The position numbers and the translations under genes are program-made. The notes under the pieces were generated by a model. It worked only from the letters and a program-made list of their open reading frames with translations, was not told the DNA's origin and ran no database searches. Below, piece by piece: positions 1 to 7,486 of a stretch of 64,000 nt of DNA. Numbering within the stretch: position 1 is the first letter of the stretch; each line of letters starts with the position of its first letter. Origin of the DNA: Streptomyces apocyni (GTDB taxonomy: Bacteria > Actinomycetota > Actinomycetes > Streptomycetales > Streptomycetaceae). The stretch spans positions 310,001-374,000 of the forward strand of contig NZ_WHOM01000067.1 in assembly GCF_009739465.1 (NCBI RefSeq), read 5' to 3'.

Positions 1-573
1 GACCAGGCGTGGCACGAGCTGCTCGCCACGGACTGGCCGCAACTGCGCGCGATCTGTGAGCGCGATGTCGTGCACCAGGTGGGGGTGATCGGCGAACACG
101 GCTGGGCCACGACGATCGAGAGCCTGCACCCGAGCATCGCCTGGCAAGCCGGCGGCATCGAGGTCGGCCACTTCCCCCAAGTCGGAACAGTCCGCCTCGC
201 CGGGGACGGGCTCTTGCTGATCCCTTCGGTCTTCGTCGGGAACATCGCCGCCCACCTGGAAGACCCCTGGCCCAGAACCCTGATCTACCGTGCCCGCGGC
301 ACCGCCGCCCTGTGGGGAGAACAGGAGACCATCCCCCGACCGGACGCGCTGACCGCTCTGGTCGGCCGGGCCCGAGCCCGGCTGCTGGTAGCTCTGGACG
401 CCCCGGCCAGTACGAGCCACCTCGCCCGAAGCCTCGCCATGGCACCCGGCGCGGTAGGAGACCACCTCGCCATCCTGCGAGGCGCGGGGCTGCTCGTCCG
501 CGCCCGGTCCGGACGGTCGGTGCTCTACTGCCGCACCCCGCTCGGCGAGGCACTGGTCGCCGGTTCGGGCTGA
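1..573 (+). CDS. ArsR-type winged-helix transcriptional regulator, 3' part (5' end outside window)
   Basis: The reading frame is open from base 1, so this is the C-terminal 190 residues of a longer protein. The last 75 residues form a winged helix-turn-helix. RLLVALDAPASTSHLARSL is the first half, followed by a GAVGDHLAILRGAGLLVRA recognition helix and wing. The preceding residues fit the DUF5937-type sensor domain often fused to ArsR-like helix-turn-helix domains in Streptomyces. No metal-binding cysteine motif is visible, so metal sensing cannot be claimed. The likely role is a cytoplasmic DNA-binding repressor; its target is unknown. Confidence 0.75.
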   Translation, partial: DQAWHELLATDWPQLRAICERDVVHQVGVIGEHGWATTIESLHPSIAWQAGGIEVGHFPQVGTVRLAGDGLLLIPSVFVGNIAAHLEDPWPRTLIYRARGTAALWGEQETIPRPDALTALVGRARARLLVALDAPASTSHLARSLAMAPGAVGDHLAILRGAGLLVRARSGRSVLYCRTPLGEALVAGSG

Positions 574-961
574 GGGCTCAGATTCAGCACTGCTTTCTGA
601 GGCGCCGCCAGCAGATGTGCGCAGTTGAGGGCGAGGAAGGTCTGGGGGATGTCGGCGTGGGTCCAGGACCGAGGACGGCGCCAGCGCTACCGCGAGATGA
701 AGCAGGCCTCCGGGACGAGAGCCACAGCTACGGCAAGCGGCAGCTGGATCAGGCAAGTTGAACCGTTCGACATCAGTCGCATGGCGCGGGCCTGCGGCAG
801 AACTGCTCCTTCTCTACCGGCTTGGCCGCTTTGAGTTCGGCCACCAACTGCTCAACGCTACGCCCGGCCATCCGCTCTTCCAGACCTGGGAACGGGTCGT
901 CATCATTCGCGGCGGCGCGTTCTGTCAGGGGCGGGTCCCCGCGGCCGGCTGTCAGTCGGCG
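574..961. other. Intergenic stretch with decayed coding sequence
   Basis: No intact gene is visible in these 388 bases. The only coding-like signal is the remnant described at 773-957 on the minus strand. The longer open frames crossing the region on the plus strand have arginine- and proline-rich translations typical of frames that are open only because of high G+C. Confidence 0.5.
773..957 (-). pseudogene. Gene remnant, C-terminal fragment of an unknown protein
   Basis: The minus strand holds an open segment of about 60 codons with no start codon and ribosome-binding site of its own. Its translation contains NDDDPFPGLEERMAGRSVEQ followed by LVAELKAAKPVEKEQFC, which has normal protein-like composition, and it stops at 773-775. 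It reads like the tail of a decayed gene. I do not recognise the family. The segment could also be a chance open frame. Confidence 0.3.
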
Positions 962-2746
962 TCAGTCGACGGCGAAGCCGATCGCCAGATAGTCCTCGCG
1001 GCCGGGCAGAGTCTCCGTGTCGCTCATCCGGTCGTCTGAGATGAACAGCCGTCCGTTCCCGTAGCGGAACTCGGTCCCCTCGTCCGGGAAGTTGAAGCTG
1101 GTCTCCGCCTGGCGTACGGAGCCCTCTGCCGGGTTCTCCAGCAGGAGCGTCTCCTTCATCGTCCGGGAGTCGAGGGACACGACCTGTCCGCCCTTCTCGT
1201 AGGACGGGGTCCGGTACGCTATGACGTTGCTCCCGTCCATCTGCAGGGGGTAGATCTTGCCTCGCTCACCCGCGTCGGCCTTGGGACCCGAGAGCTTGCC
1301 GGTCTTCAGGTCGAAGCCGACGATTTCGTTGGTCTGGCCGGACTCACTGTTGCCGGAGTGCTGGGTGGTCGCGACATAGAGCTTGCCGTTGCCGACGGTC
1401 ATGGCTACGCAGCGCTCCACGCTGATCGCCCCCTCACAGTGGAACTCGTACAGGTCATCCATCAAGCTCAGCTTGGTGAGCAGCTCGCCCTCGTCGTCGA
1501 AGGAAAAGACGTCCACGGGACTGGCCTCGCCGATGGCCGCGCGCGGGTCCTCCACGGCGACGGCGACCGGATCGGTGGAGACGACCGAGGCGTACTCGAG
1601 TCCGGCCGGCAGCCGGTAGCTCCACTCGGGCCTGCCGTCCTTCTTGAGGAGCTGGACCTCGATCCTCGTATCCTCGTACTCACCGCACTTGCGGATCGCG
1701 ATGAGCTGCGCGCCGCCGCCGTACCCGGCGTCCGCGCAGCTGTCCGTGACCTTCGGCTTCCAGAGGTTCTTTCCGGTGGAGATGTCGTACGCCGCACCGC
1801 CGCCCGTGCCTCCCGCCGCGGCGATGTTCCCGCTGACGGTGATCTCCTCGAACTCCACCTTCTTGGTGCCGCCGGAGACCGTGTGGGTCCACAGCTCCTT
1901 GCCCGCCGCGAGGTCGATGGCCGTGACCTCGGTGCACAACGTGTCCGCGTCCGCGTAATCGCTCTCCTTCTTCGGCCACTTGTTCTGGTGGACGATCGCC
2001 GTCAGGTCGTCCTCGTTGACGTGGCGACTCGCCGCGCACACCGGGCCCGGGAGCTCGATGATCCACTTCTCCTCGCCGGTGGCCAGGTCATAACCGGCGA
2101 CCCCCTTGTCGTTGCTCTTGGCGTAGACGTCGCCGGTGAGCCAGGCGCCCCTGGCGTCCCAGAGAATGTCCTCGGGGATCTCGGGCGTCACCTCCCGGAG
2201 GAGCACCTTGGCGCTGGTGTTGGAGGGTGCCTCCTCTTTGCCGCCGGTACCGCCGCCCTCGGTGTCCTCCTTGCCGCCGTCCTTGCCCGCCGAACTCTTG
2301 GCCTCATCCGTCTTGCCCTGGTCGTCACCGGACTTCGATGCGTACAGCACGCCGCCGCCGACGACCAGGGCCACCGCCACCACCGCGGCGATGACGACCG
2401 TCGTCGCTGAGTTGAACCTCTTGCCACCGCTACCCCCACCGGGGCCCGCCGGTCCCGGTCCCGGTCCTGGCGGCTGCATCGGCATGGTGGGCTGCTGCTG
2501 GTATGCCCCGTAGTGCGGCGGTTGCGCCAGGGCACCGTAAACAGGCTGGTCCCCGGCATCCGTCGGCTGCTGCGATGGGGGCAGGGCGGGCGGCTGCGGC
2601 GACTGGGTGGGCGGCGGCATCTGGGGGTAGCCGTAACCGGGCCCGGGGCCTTGAGGGTTGCCGAATCCTCCGGGCGGGGGGTCCTGCGGGGGGCCGAAGC
2701 CACCGGGTGGCGGCTGATTGGGCGGGGGAAGCGGCGACTGCGTCAT
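962..2746 (-). CDS. Membrane-anchored PQQ-like beta-propeller protein
   Basis: The protein has 594 residues. About 130 residues at the N-terminus are rich in Pro, Gly and Gln. A single membrane helix follows (VVIAAVVAVALVVGGGVLYA), then an acidic Gly/Lys/Glu linker. The remaining ~400 residues carry repeated blocks of the type AAGKELWTHTVSGG and STGKNLWKPKV, typical of PQQ-like beta-propeller blades. The propeller should lie outside the membrane. Related Streptomyces proteins are usually uncharacterised; this layout resembles the sensor part of some Ser/Thr kinases, but there is no kinase domain here. The open frame extends upstream to 3010, but the methionine at 2746 begins the Pro-rich domain and the upstream residues look spurious. 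Confidence 0.8.
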   Translation of the reverse strand: MTQSPLPPPNQPPPGGFGPPQDPPPGGFGNPQGPGPGYGYPQMPPPTQSPQPPALPPSQQPTDAGDQPVYGALAQPPHYGAYQQQPTMPMQPPGPGPGPAGPGGGSGGKRFNSATTVVIAAVVAVALVVGGGVLYASKSGDDQGKTDEAKSSAGKDGGKEDTEGGGTGGKEEAPSNTSAKVLLREVTPEIPEDILWDARGAWLTGDVYAKSNDKGVAGYDLATGEEKWIIELPGPVCAASRHVNEDDLTAIVHQNKWPKKESDYADADTLCTEVTAIDLAAGKELWTHTVSGGTKKVEFEEITVSGNIAAAGGTGGGAAYDISTGKNLWKPKVTDSCADAGYGGGAQLIAIRKCGEYEDTRIEVQLLKKDGRPEWSYRLPAGLEYASVVSTDPVAVAVEDPRAAIGEASPVDVFSFDDEGELLTKLSLMDDLYEFHCEGAISVERCVAMTVGNGKLYVATTQHSGNSESGQTNEIVGFDLKTGKLSGPKADAGERGKIYPLQMDGSNVIAYRTPSYEKGGQVVSLDSRTMKETLLLENPAEGSVRQAETSFNFPDEGTEFRYGNGRLFISDDRMSDTETLPGREDYLAIGFAVD

Positions 2747-2800
2747 GACTTTGTCTACTTTCGGGAACGCGACAGAGGGAGTGCTGGTGAGCGAGGCTTC

Positions 2801-2828
2801 GTCAGGGAGTTCAGGGAGTTCAGGGAGC
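2801..2828. repeat. Three tandem copies of a 9-bp unit
   Basis: The unit TCAGGGAGT is repeated back to back about three times just upstream of the propeller gene and at the 3' end of the frameshifted gene. One copy supplies the TGA stop of that gene on the minus strand. No function is evident. Confidence 0.6.
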
Positions 2829-3217
2829 CGGGAGTTTCGCCTTCCCCGGGCCGCAGCCGATGCGTTCGAACTCCGCCTCGACGTAGGCTGGCAGCAGGAC
2901 ACGGACGAAGTCTGAGTCGGGTCGACGATCGTCGACATCCGTATCCTTCGGGCGGCCGTCACGGCCCGACGCGCAGGTGCGGGCCGTCGCCCCGCCCTCG
3001 CCGCCGACACGCTCCAGGTCCTTGCGGTATGTGGCGGGGAGCTGGAGGCCCTTCACCCCGCAGAAGGTGTCCGGCTTCACGCCCTCCCACCCGGGCAGGG
3101 CCGGCAGTTTCTCCGGCGACCGGTAGGTGCCGGAGCCAGTCCGATACCAATTGCGAAGACCGCGCCCGCCAGCAATCCGCCGACCACGCTGAGGCGGTTC
3201 CGCCCGCCGCCAGCCAT
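2820..3217 (-). pseudogene. Exported or membrane protein gene broken by a frameshift
   Basis: A good ribosome-binding site (AAGGGGGA) precedes an ATG at 3217. It opens a frame with a basic N-terminus and a membrane or signal segment (NRLSVVGGLLAGAVFAIGIG), then a stop after about 46 residues. The second minus-strand frame takes over at about 3150 with convincing protein sequence (YRSPEKLPALPGWEGVKPD, then TFCGVKGLQLPATYRKDLER) and runs to 2820. Together they look like one gene of about 130 codons with a single-base indel near 3125-3160. It could be a true pseudogene or a sequencing error. The family is not recognised. Confidence 0.55.
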
Positions 3218-3553
3218 GACTTCCCCCTTGTGACCTTGCCAAGCCAGAGCAAACGCACCAGATGCTACGTGCCACCGCCGCCGTCGCAGGAGGCGGGGCG
3301 TCACACCGTGATGTTGCTGTCCGGGTCGGTGGTGCGGCGGAATCGCAGCTGGGAGAGGTCGTGTGCGGCGGCCAGCGCTTTGCGTCTCCCTCGTACGGTG
3401 GAGACCGTGACGGTAGGGGAAGTTGTGTCGGGGCGCCTGAACTTGGGTTCTGGCTCAACTTCCGTGACGCGGACACCCTGAGTGATCTGTCGTCGCCTTC
3501 GAATATTCGAGAGCGGCAGGGTGCGGGTGGCTCGTATGATCACGAGCGGGATG
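3218..3553. other. Intergenic region upstream of the tRNA-like gene
   Basis: I see no gene I can support here. An 80-codon minus-strand frame at 3301-3543 has no ribosome-binding site and poor codon bias in its first third. The region contains a perfect 12-bp palindrome (TCGAATATTCGA, 3499-3510) about 45 bases upstream of the tRNA-like gene. That palindrome is notably AT-rich for this genome. Confidence 0.5.
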
Positions 3554-3626
3554 GGGCTCGTAGCGCAGCGGTTGTCGCGCCTTCACCGCATGTGGGAGGA
3601 CGCCGGTTCGAATCCGGCCGGCTCCA
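3554..3626 (+). tRNA. tRNA-like gene, anticodon probably CAT, atypical
   Basis: The segment folds as a cloverleaf. The acceptor arm is GGGCTCG against CGGCTCC with one C-C mismatch and discriminator A. TA at positions 8-9 is followed by a D stem GCGC/GCGC. A perfect T arm GCCGG-TTCGAAT-CCGGC closes the molecule. The anticodon arm is weak. The best reading gives stem TTCAC/GGGAG with one mismatch and loop CGCATGT, placing CAT at the anticodon, but U33 is missing and the variable loop is short. A shifted reading gives GCA. It may be an unusual tRNA-Met-like gene or a decayed tRNA. No CCA is encoded. Confidence 0.5.
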
Positions 3627-3770
3627 TCCCACCTCTTACCTGGTAGCGGCCGGTTGCTTCCGAATCCCACACCGGGGGCCAAACAGTCCCCATCAGCGGG
3701 AGACCGACGCGTACATCTTCGAGGCGATCGAGAAGGAAGTCGGCTGACCTCGCCCCAGGACCGGCCCCGC

Positions 3771-4046
3771 TTACCGGCCCCGCTTCGGGTGTGATGCCGG
3801 TGCCGGGGTGGTACACCCGTCGCGGTGGCTGTAGTTGACCAGGGGTGCGCCCGTCCCCCGGTCGTGGATGTGGCGCTCGTACGGCTCGTCCGGCTTGATG
3901 GTCCGGTCGCAGCGGCAGCAGATCGCCGAAGGGCTCCGTAGTGCGTTCGCGAGGCGCTGGCCGTGCGGGCACAGGTCCGGGGCGGTGCGGCACGCGGTGC
4001 ATGCGGCGGCGTGGTCGAGCAGCGCGACGTAGGCCTCGTCGCTCAC
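3771..4046 (-). CDS. Small zinc-ribbon-like hypothetical protein
   Basis: The protein has 91 residues. It carries two cysteine clusters, ACTACRTAPDLCPHG near residue 15 and AICCRCDRTIKPDEPY near residue 42, with further His residues, which suggests a structural zinc site. The GTG start at 4046 overlaps the stop of the upstream gene as GTGA, so the two are translationally coupled. Small Cys-rich proteins of this sort, next to a GntR regulator, are common in Streptomyces accessory islands. The function is unknown. Confidence 0.65.
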   Translation of the reverse strand: MSDEAYVALLDHAAACTACRTAPDLCPHGQRLANALRSPSAICCRCDRTIKPDEPYERHIHDRGTGAPLVNYSHRDGCTTPAPASHPKRGR

Positions 4047-4375
4047 GCCGCTGCCTCCGTGCCGATCAGGTGGTCGTCGAGGTCGATGCCGAAGTCGGCT
4101 GCGAGTACGAGGGCGAGGCGTCGGCGGCGCCGCCTGGCACGTTCTTGCCGCTCCTCGTATGCCGCGAGGTACGGGCGGACCAGTGCGGTGTCCTCGCCGT
4201 TGAGTGGTGTGTCCAGTCCGTACGGGGAGCGGGCGCGGGCTGCGTGTTGTCGGGGTGCGGCGGGAGCGGGGCGCGAGGGCGCGGGGAGTGCGGCGGGGCG
4301 GGTGCGGTGTCGGCCGTGCCCCCGCAGGCCGAACTCCAGGCTCGCCCACAGGATTAGGGCATGGATAATGCGCAT
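4043..4375 (-). CDS. Small hypothetical protein, coupled to the zinc-ribbon-like gene
   Basis: The protein has 110 residues. The start at 4375 has a clear GAGGAG ribosome-binding site. The N-terminus MRIIHALILWASLEFGL is hydrophobic and could be a short membrane or signal segment. The middle is Arg/Pro/Ala-rich, followed by a predicted coiled or helical basic stretch (YLAAYEERQERARRRRRRL). It overlaps the downstream gene by four bases (GTGA). It diverges from the GntR gene across a 181-base region that should hold both promoters. Family and function are not recognised. Confidence 0.6.
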   Translation of the reverse strand: MRIIHALILWASLEFGLRGHGRHRTRPAALPAPSRPAPAAPRQHAARARSPYGLDTPLNGEDTALVRPYLAAYEERQERARRRRRRLALVLAADFGIDLDDHLIGTEAAA

Positions 4376-4556
4376 TGCTGACAGCTCCTCTATGGCTACG
4401 GCTGTTGGCCACGCCCCCGGACGTTCGCCGCGTCGCGGGGGTCTTCTCGTTTCGCAGCGTAAGGCAACTTGTATCGCCCTGTCTCGCCCTGAGTCGAGAC
4501 GAGTCGATACGTATCTCAAAGGGTCGATCTGTGGTCATCCGCGTAACGTCGAGATC

Positions 4557-4847
4557 ATGACCGCAGATCCGAACGCCGAGATCGATCACGTCGGCCCGGT
4601 GACCCCATACCGACAGCTCGCCGAGATCCTGCGCGCCCGCATCGCCCGTGGGGATTGGGCGCCGGGTCGTCCGATCGCGTCAGAGACCCGGTTGGTGCAG
4701 GAGTACGGCCTTGCTCGGTCGACGGTGCGACGGGCGATCGCGGTGCTTGTCGACGACGGGGTCGTGTGGACGGTGCAGGGGCGCGGCACTTACGTTGCCG
4801 AGCAACTACCGGGCGAGGCGCCCGAAGGCGGCGGCGCCGCCGACTGA
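4557..4847 (+). CDS. Minimal GntR-family transcriptional regulator
   Basis: The protein has 96 residues and is essentially one GntR winged helix-turn-helix. YRQLAEILRARIARGDWAPG begins helix 1, IASETRLVQEYGLARSTVRR is the recognition unit, and VVWTVQGRGTYV is the wing. No FCD, UTRA or aminotransferase effector domain follows, so if it senses a ligand this is not by a known C-terminal domain. The ATG at 4557 lies just before the conserved start of the family. It is divergent from the two coupled small genes and is a natural candidate to control them. Confidence 0.8.
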   Translation: MTADPNAEIDHVGPVTPYRQLAEILRARIARGDWAPGRPIASETRLVQEYGLARSTVRRAIAVLVDDGVVWTVQGRGTYVAEQLPGEAPEGGGAAD

Positions 4848-4922
4848 CGTACGGCGTGCCGCGACGCGCCGACGTGGGCTTCGGCGCGTGGTCAGGACTG
4901 TGCTGGCTGGGATTCTGGGCGC

Positions 4923-5906
4923 ATGGACTGGCTGAAGAAGCTCCCCGTGATCGGGCCGATCGTCTCGTGGCTGATGACCACTCACGCGTGGCGCTCGTAC
5001 GAGACCTTGGACCGCGCCCACTGGACGCGGCTGGCCGCCGCGATGACCTTCACCAGCTTCGTCGCCCTCTTTCCGCTGCTCACCGTCGCCGCCGCCATCG
5101 CCGCCGCGACCCTCAGTACCCAGCAGCAACAGGAGCTTCAGGACAAGCTGACCGAGCAGGTGCCGGGCATCTCCGAGCAGCTCGACATCGAGGCGCTGGT
5201 GCAGAACGCCGCGACGGTGGGCCTGGTCGCGGCCTTGCTGCTGCTGGTCACCGGTATCAGCTGGGTCGGCTCGATGCGGGAGTCGCTGCGCGCCGTCTGG
5301 GGCTTGGAGGACACGGACGAGAACGTATTCGTGCGCAAGCTCAAGGACGCGGGTGTGCTGTTCGGTCTCGGTCTCACCGGGCTCGTCTCGCTCGCCGCGT
5401 CGGCGATCGGCAACACCGCGGTGTTCTGGTTCGTACGGGAGGTCGGGCTCGACGACGAGGGGCCGGTCGGCTGGCTGCTGGTGGTCGCCGTACTCGGGTT
5501 CGCCGTACTCGCGGCCTTCCTGATCCTGCTCTACGTGCTGACCCTGCTGCCCGGCGTGCACCCGCCGCACCGCCGCCTGGTCGTCGCCGCGCTGATCGGC
5601 GCGGTCGGCTTCGAGCTCCTCAAGGCGCTGCTCGGCGGCTATATGAAGGGCGTCGCGGCGAAGTCGATGTACGGGGCGTTCGGGGTGCCCATCGCGCTGC
5701 TGCTGTGGATCAACTTCATGGCGAAGGTGCTGCTCTTCTGCGCCGCGTGGACGGCGACGAATCCGGAAGAGGAACCGGAAGAGGAAGAGGGAGAGGGAGA
5801 GGAAACGGAGGCGGAGACGGAAGCGGAGGCAGACGTCAGCGGCGAAGGCGGAGGCGGAGCCCGCGACGGCGACGGGCCAAAGCAGGCACCGGCCAACGGC
5901 GGTTGA
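4923..5906 (+). CDS. YihY/BrkB-family inner membrane protein
   Basis: The protein has 327 residues and about six membrane segments: LAAAMTFTSFVALFPLL, VGLVAALLLLVTGISWVG, AGVLFGLGLTGLVSLAAS, WLLVVAVLGFAVLAAFLIL and two more. It begins with the typical amphipathic region containing RAHWTRLAAAMTF. This matches the YihY/BrkB family, once called RNase BN, whose function is unproven. The last ~45 residues are an acidic Glu-rich low-complexity tail. Its 3' end overlaps the 3' end of the convergent carboxypeptidase gene by 71 bases. Confidence 0.85.
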   Translation: MDWLKKLPVIGPIVSWLMTTHAWRSYETLDRAHWTRLAAAMTFTSFVALFPLLTVAAAIAAATLSTQQQQELQDKLTEQVPGISEQLDIEALVQNAATVGLVAALLLLVTGISWVGSMRESLRAVWGLEDTDENVFVRKLKDAGVLFGLGLTGLVSLAASAIGNTAVFWFVREVGLDDEGPVGWLLVVAVLGFAVLAAFLILLYVLTLLPGVHPPHRRLVVAALIGAVGFELLKALLGGYMKGVAAKSMYGAFGVPIALLLWINFMAKVLLFCAAWTATNPEEEPEEEEGEGEETEAETEAEADVSGEGGGGARDGDGPKQAPANGG

Positions 5907-7143
5907 CCAGGAACATCCCGGCCCCGACCAGCGCGAGCACCCCGCCGACGACCGCGAGCGCGATCCCCAGACCGCCGGAGCCCCCCTGCCCGGTCGCCGC
6001 GACCGCCGTCGAGTCCTTCTCGTCCTGCTCGCCGCCCTTGCCCTTGCCCTGGCCGTTGTCGTGGCCGGGTGCCGGGGCGGCGTCCGACTGCTTGGTGTCC
6101 ACGTTCTGCGGCGGGACCAGCTCGCCCACCGGCGTGACCTTCCCGGACGCGGCGAAGCCCCAGTCAAGCAGCCGCGCCGTCTCCTTGTAGACGGCGCCGC
6201 TTTCCTCCGAGTCCGGGTTCATCACGGTGACCAGGAGCACCGTGCCGTCCCGTTCGGCGACGCCCGTGAACGTCGTACCGGCGTGCGTGGTGGAGCCGTT
6301 CTTGATGCCCGCGATGCCCGGGTACGGCGTCACTCCGCTCGCGCCCGTCAGCAGCCGGTTGGTGTTCTGGATCTCGAAGGGCTTGCCCTTCTTGCCGCCC
6401 TTCTTCTCCACACCGGGGAACTTGGCGGTCGCCGTGGCGGCGTACTCGCGGAAGTCCTTCTTCTGCATCCCGGAGCGGGCGATCAGGGTGAGGTCGTACG
6501 CGCTGGAGACCTGGCCCTTGGCGTCGTAACCGTCCGGGTTGACCACATGGGTGTCGAGCGCCTGGAGCTCCTGGGCGCGCTTGTTCATGTCCCGTACGGT
6601 CTTCTCCTTGCCGCCGTTCATGGCGCACAGGACGTGTACGGCGTCGTTGCCGGAGCGCAGGAAGGCCCCCAGCCACAGGTCATGCGCGGTGTACGTCTGG
6701 TTCTCCTTGATACCGACCAGGCTGCTGCCCGACCCCATGCCCTCCAGGTCCGACGGGTCGACCTTGTGCTCCCGGGTCTTGGGGAACTTCGGCAGCAGGG
6801 TGTCCGCGAGAAGCATCTTCATGGTGCTCGCCGGAGCCAGCCGCCAGTGCGCGTTGTGCGCGGCGAGCACCTCGCCCGACTGGGCGTCCGCGACGATCCA
6901 GGAGCGTGCTGTCAGCTTCTCCTTCTTCGGCAGCACCGGAGCCTCGCCGCCCCCCAGGTCCACCTGGGTGCCGGGCTGACCCAGCCGGGTACCGCCGACC
7001 GTCGACATGGTGGCCGGTGGTTTCGGCTTCTTGTCGTCCTGGTCCTTGTCCGGCTTCTCGTCCGCGAGTGCGGGAACGGCGACGGACATGGCCAGCAAAC
7101 TGGCAGAAGCGGCCACGGTGGCGATCTTCTTGAAGGCGTGCAC
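5836..7143 (-). CDS. D-alanyl-D-alanine carboxypeptidase (low-molecular-weight penicillin-binding protein)
   Basis: The protein has 435 residues. The GTG at 7143 begins a signal peptide (FKKIATVAASASLLAMSVAV ending ALA). The serine-transferase motifs are visible: STMK for SxxK, SGN, and KNG in place of the common KTG (GIKNGSTTHAGT). A hydrophobic C-terminal anchor (GIALAVVGGVLALVGAGMFL) precedes an Arg-rich tail. The enzyme should trim the terminal D-Ala of peptidoglycan stem peptides outside the membrane. KNG replaces KTG, which keeps the lysine and glycine. The upstream ribosome-binding site is weak; the signal peptide decides the start. Confidence 0.85.
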   Translation of the reverse strand: MHAFKKIATVAASASLLAMSVAVPALADEKPDKDQDDKKPKPPATMSTVGGTRLGQPGTQVDLGGGEAPVLPKKEKLTARSWIVADAQSGEVLAAHNAHWRLAPASTMKMLLADTLLPKFPKTREHKVDPSDLEGMGSGSSLVGIKENQTYTAHDLWLGAFLRSGNDAVHVLCAMNGGKEKTVRDMNKRAQELQALDTHVVNPDGYDAKGQVSSAYDLTLIARSGMQKKDFREYAATATAKFPGVEKKGGKKGKPFEIQNTNRLLTGASGVTPYPGIAGIKNGSTTHAGTTFTGVAERDGTVLLVTVMNPDSEESGAVYKETARLLDWGFAASGKVTPVGELVPPQNVDTKQSDAAPAPGHDNGQGKGKGGEQDEKDSTAVAATGQGGSGGLGIALAVVGGVLALVGAGMFLVNRRWPVPALARRRRGLRLRLRR

Positions 7144-7231
7144 GGTCGAGAACGTACAGGGTGTGGCAGAGGAAGCCAGCCCCGGCGCACCCCGACGGCT
7201 CCACAGAACGGACAGTAGCGATACTGGCCCT

Positions 7232-7474
7232 ATGAAGCTCAGCCGCTCCCTGTCCTGGTTCCTGCTCGCCTTCGGGGTGTGGAGCTGGGGCATCTGGGTC
7301 ACTTTCGTCAAGAATCTATGGAAGGACGCGAGCGGCCTCGCCTTCGACGACGCCGGTGATCCGACGGGGTACTTCTGGGTGCATCTGCTGCTCGCTGTAA
7401 CGTCCTTTGTCTTGGGGACGGTGGTCGGGGGCATTGGGTTCCGATCGCTGAGAGTGCTGCGCCGAACGTCATAG
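7232..7474 (+). CDS. Small two-helix membrane protein (SCO4848-like)
   Basis: The protein has 80 residues and two membrane segments, LSWFLLAFGVWSWGIWVTFV and the stretch around VHLLLAVTSFVLGTVVGGIG. The pattern MKLSRSLSWFLL plus a conserved DPTGYFWVHLLLAV resembles the SCO4848 family found beside metallophosphoesterase genes in Streptomyces. The gene is divergent from the carboxypeptidase and lies a few bases upstream of the phosphoesterase gene, so the two probably share a transcript. The function is unknown. Confidence 0.75.
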   Translation: MKLSRSLSWFLLAFGVWSWGIWVTFVKNLWKDASGLAFDDAGDPTGYFWVHLLLAVTSFVLGTVVGGIGFRSLRVLRRTS

Positions 7475-7486
7475 GGAGTGACTCAA

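Noticed and set aside
574..772. Transposase remnant
   Set aside because: A minus-strand phrase (THADIPQTFLALNCAHLLAA) looked transposase-like, but it is interrupted by a stop and I could not tie it to any insertion sequence; no terminal repeats are visible.
1358..2410. 350-codon plus-strand frame opposite the beta-propeller gene
   Set aside because: The minus-strand frame has clear PQQ-like repeats and a membrane helix, whereas this one is a complement shadow.
3499..3510. LexA (SOS) box
   Set aside because: TCGAATATTCGA is a palindrome but lacks the actinobacterial TCGAAC-N4-GTTCGA spacing and does not precede a repair gene.
3301..3543. 80-codon minus-strand ORF just upstream of the tRNA-like gene
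   Set aside because: It has no ribosome-binding site, its start codons are AT-rich and rare-codon-like, and it has no recognisable domain.
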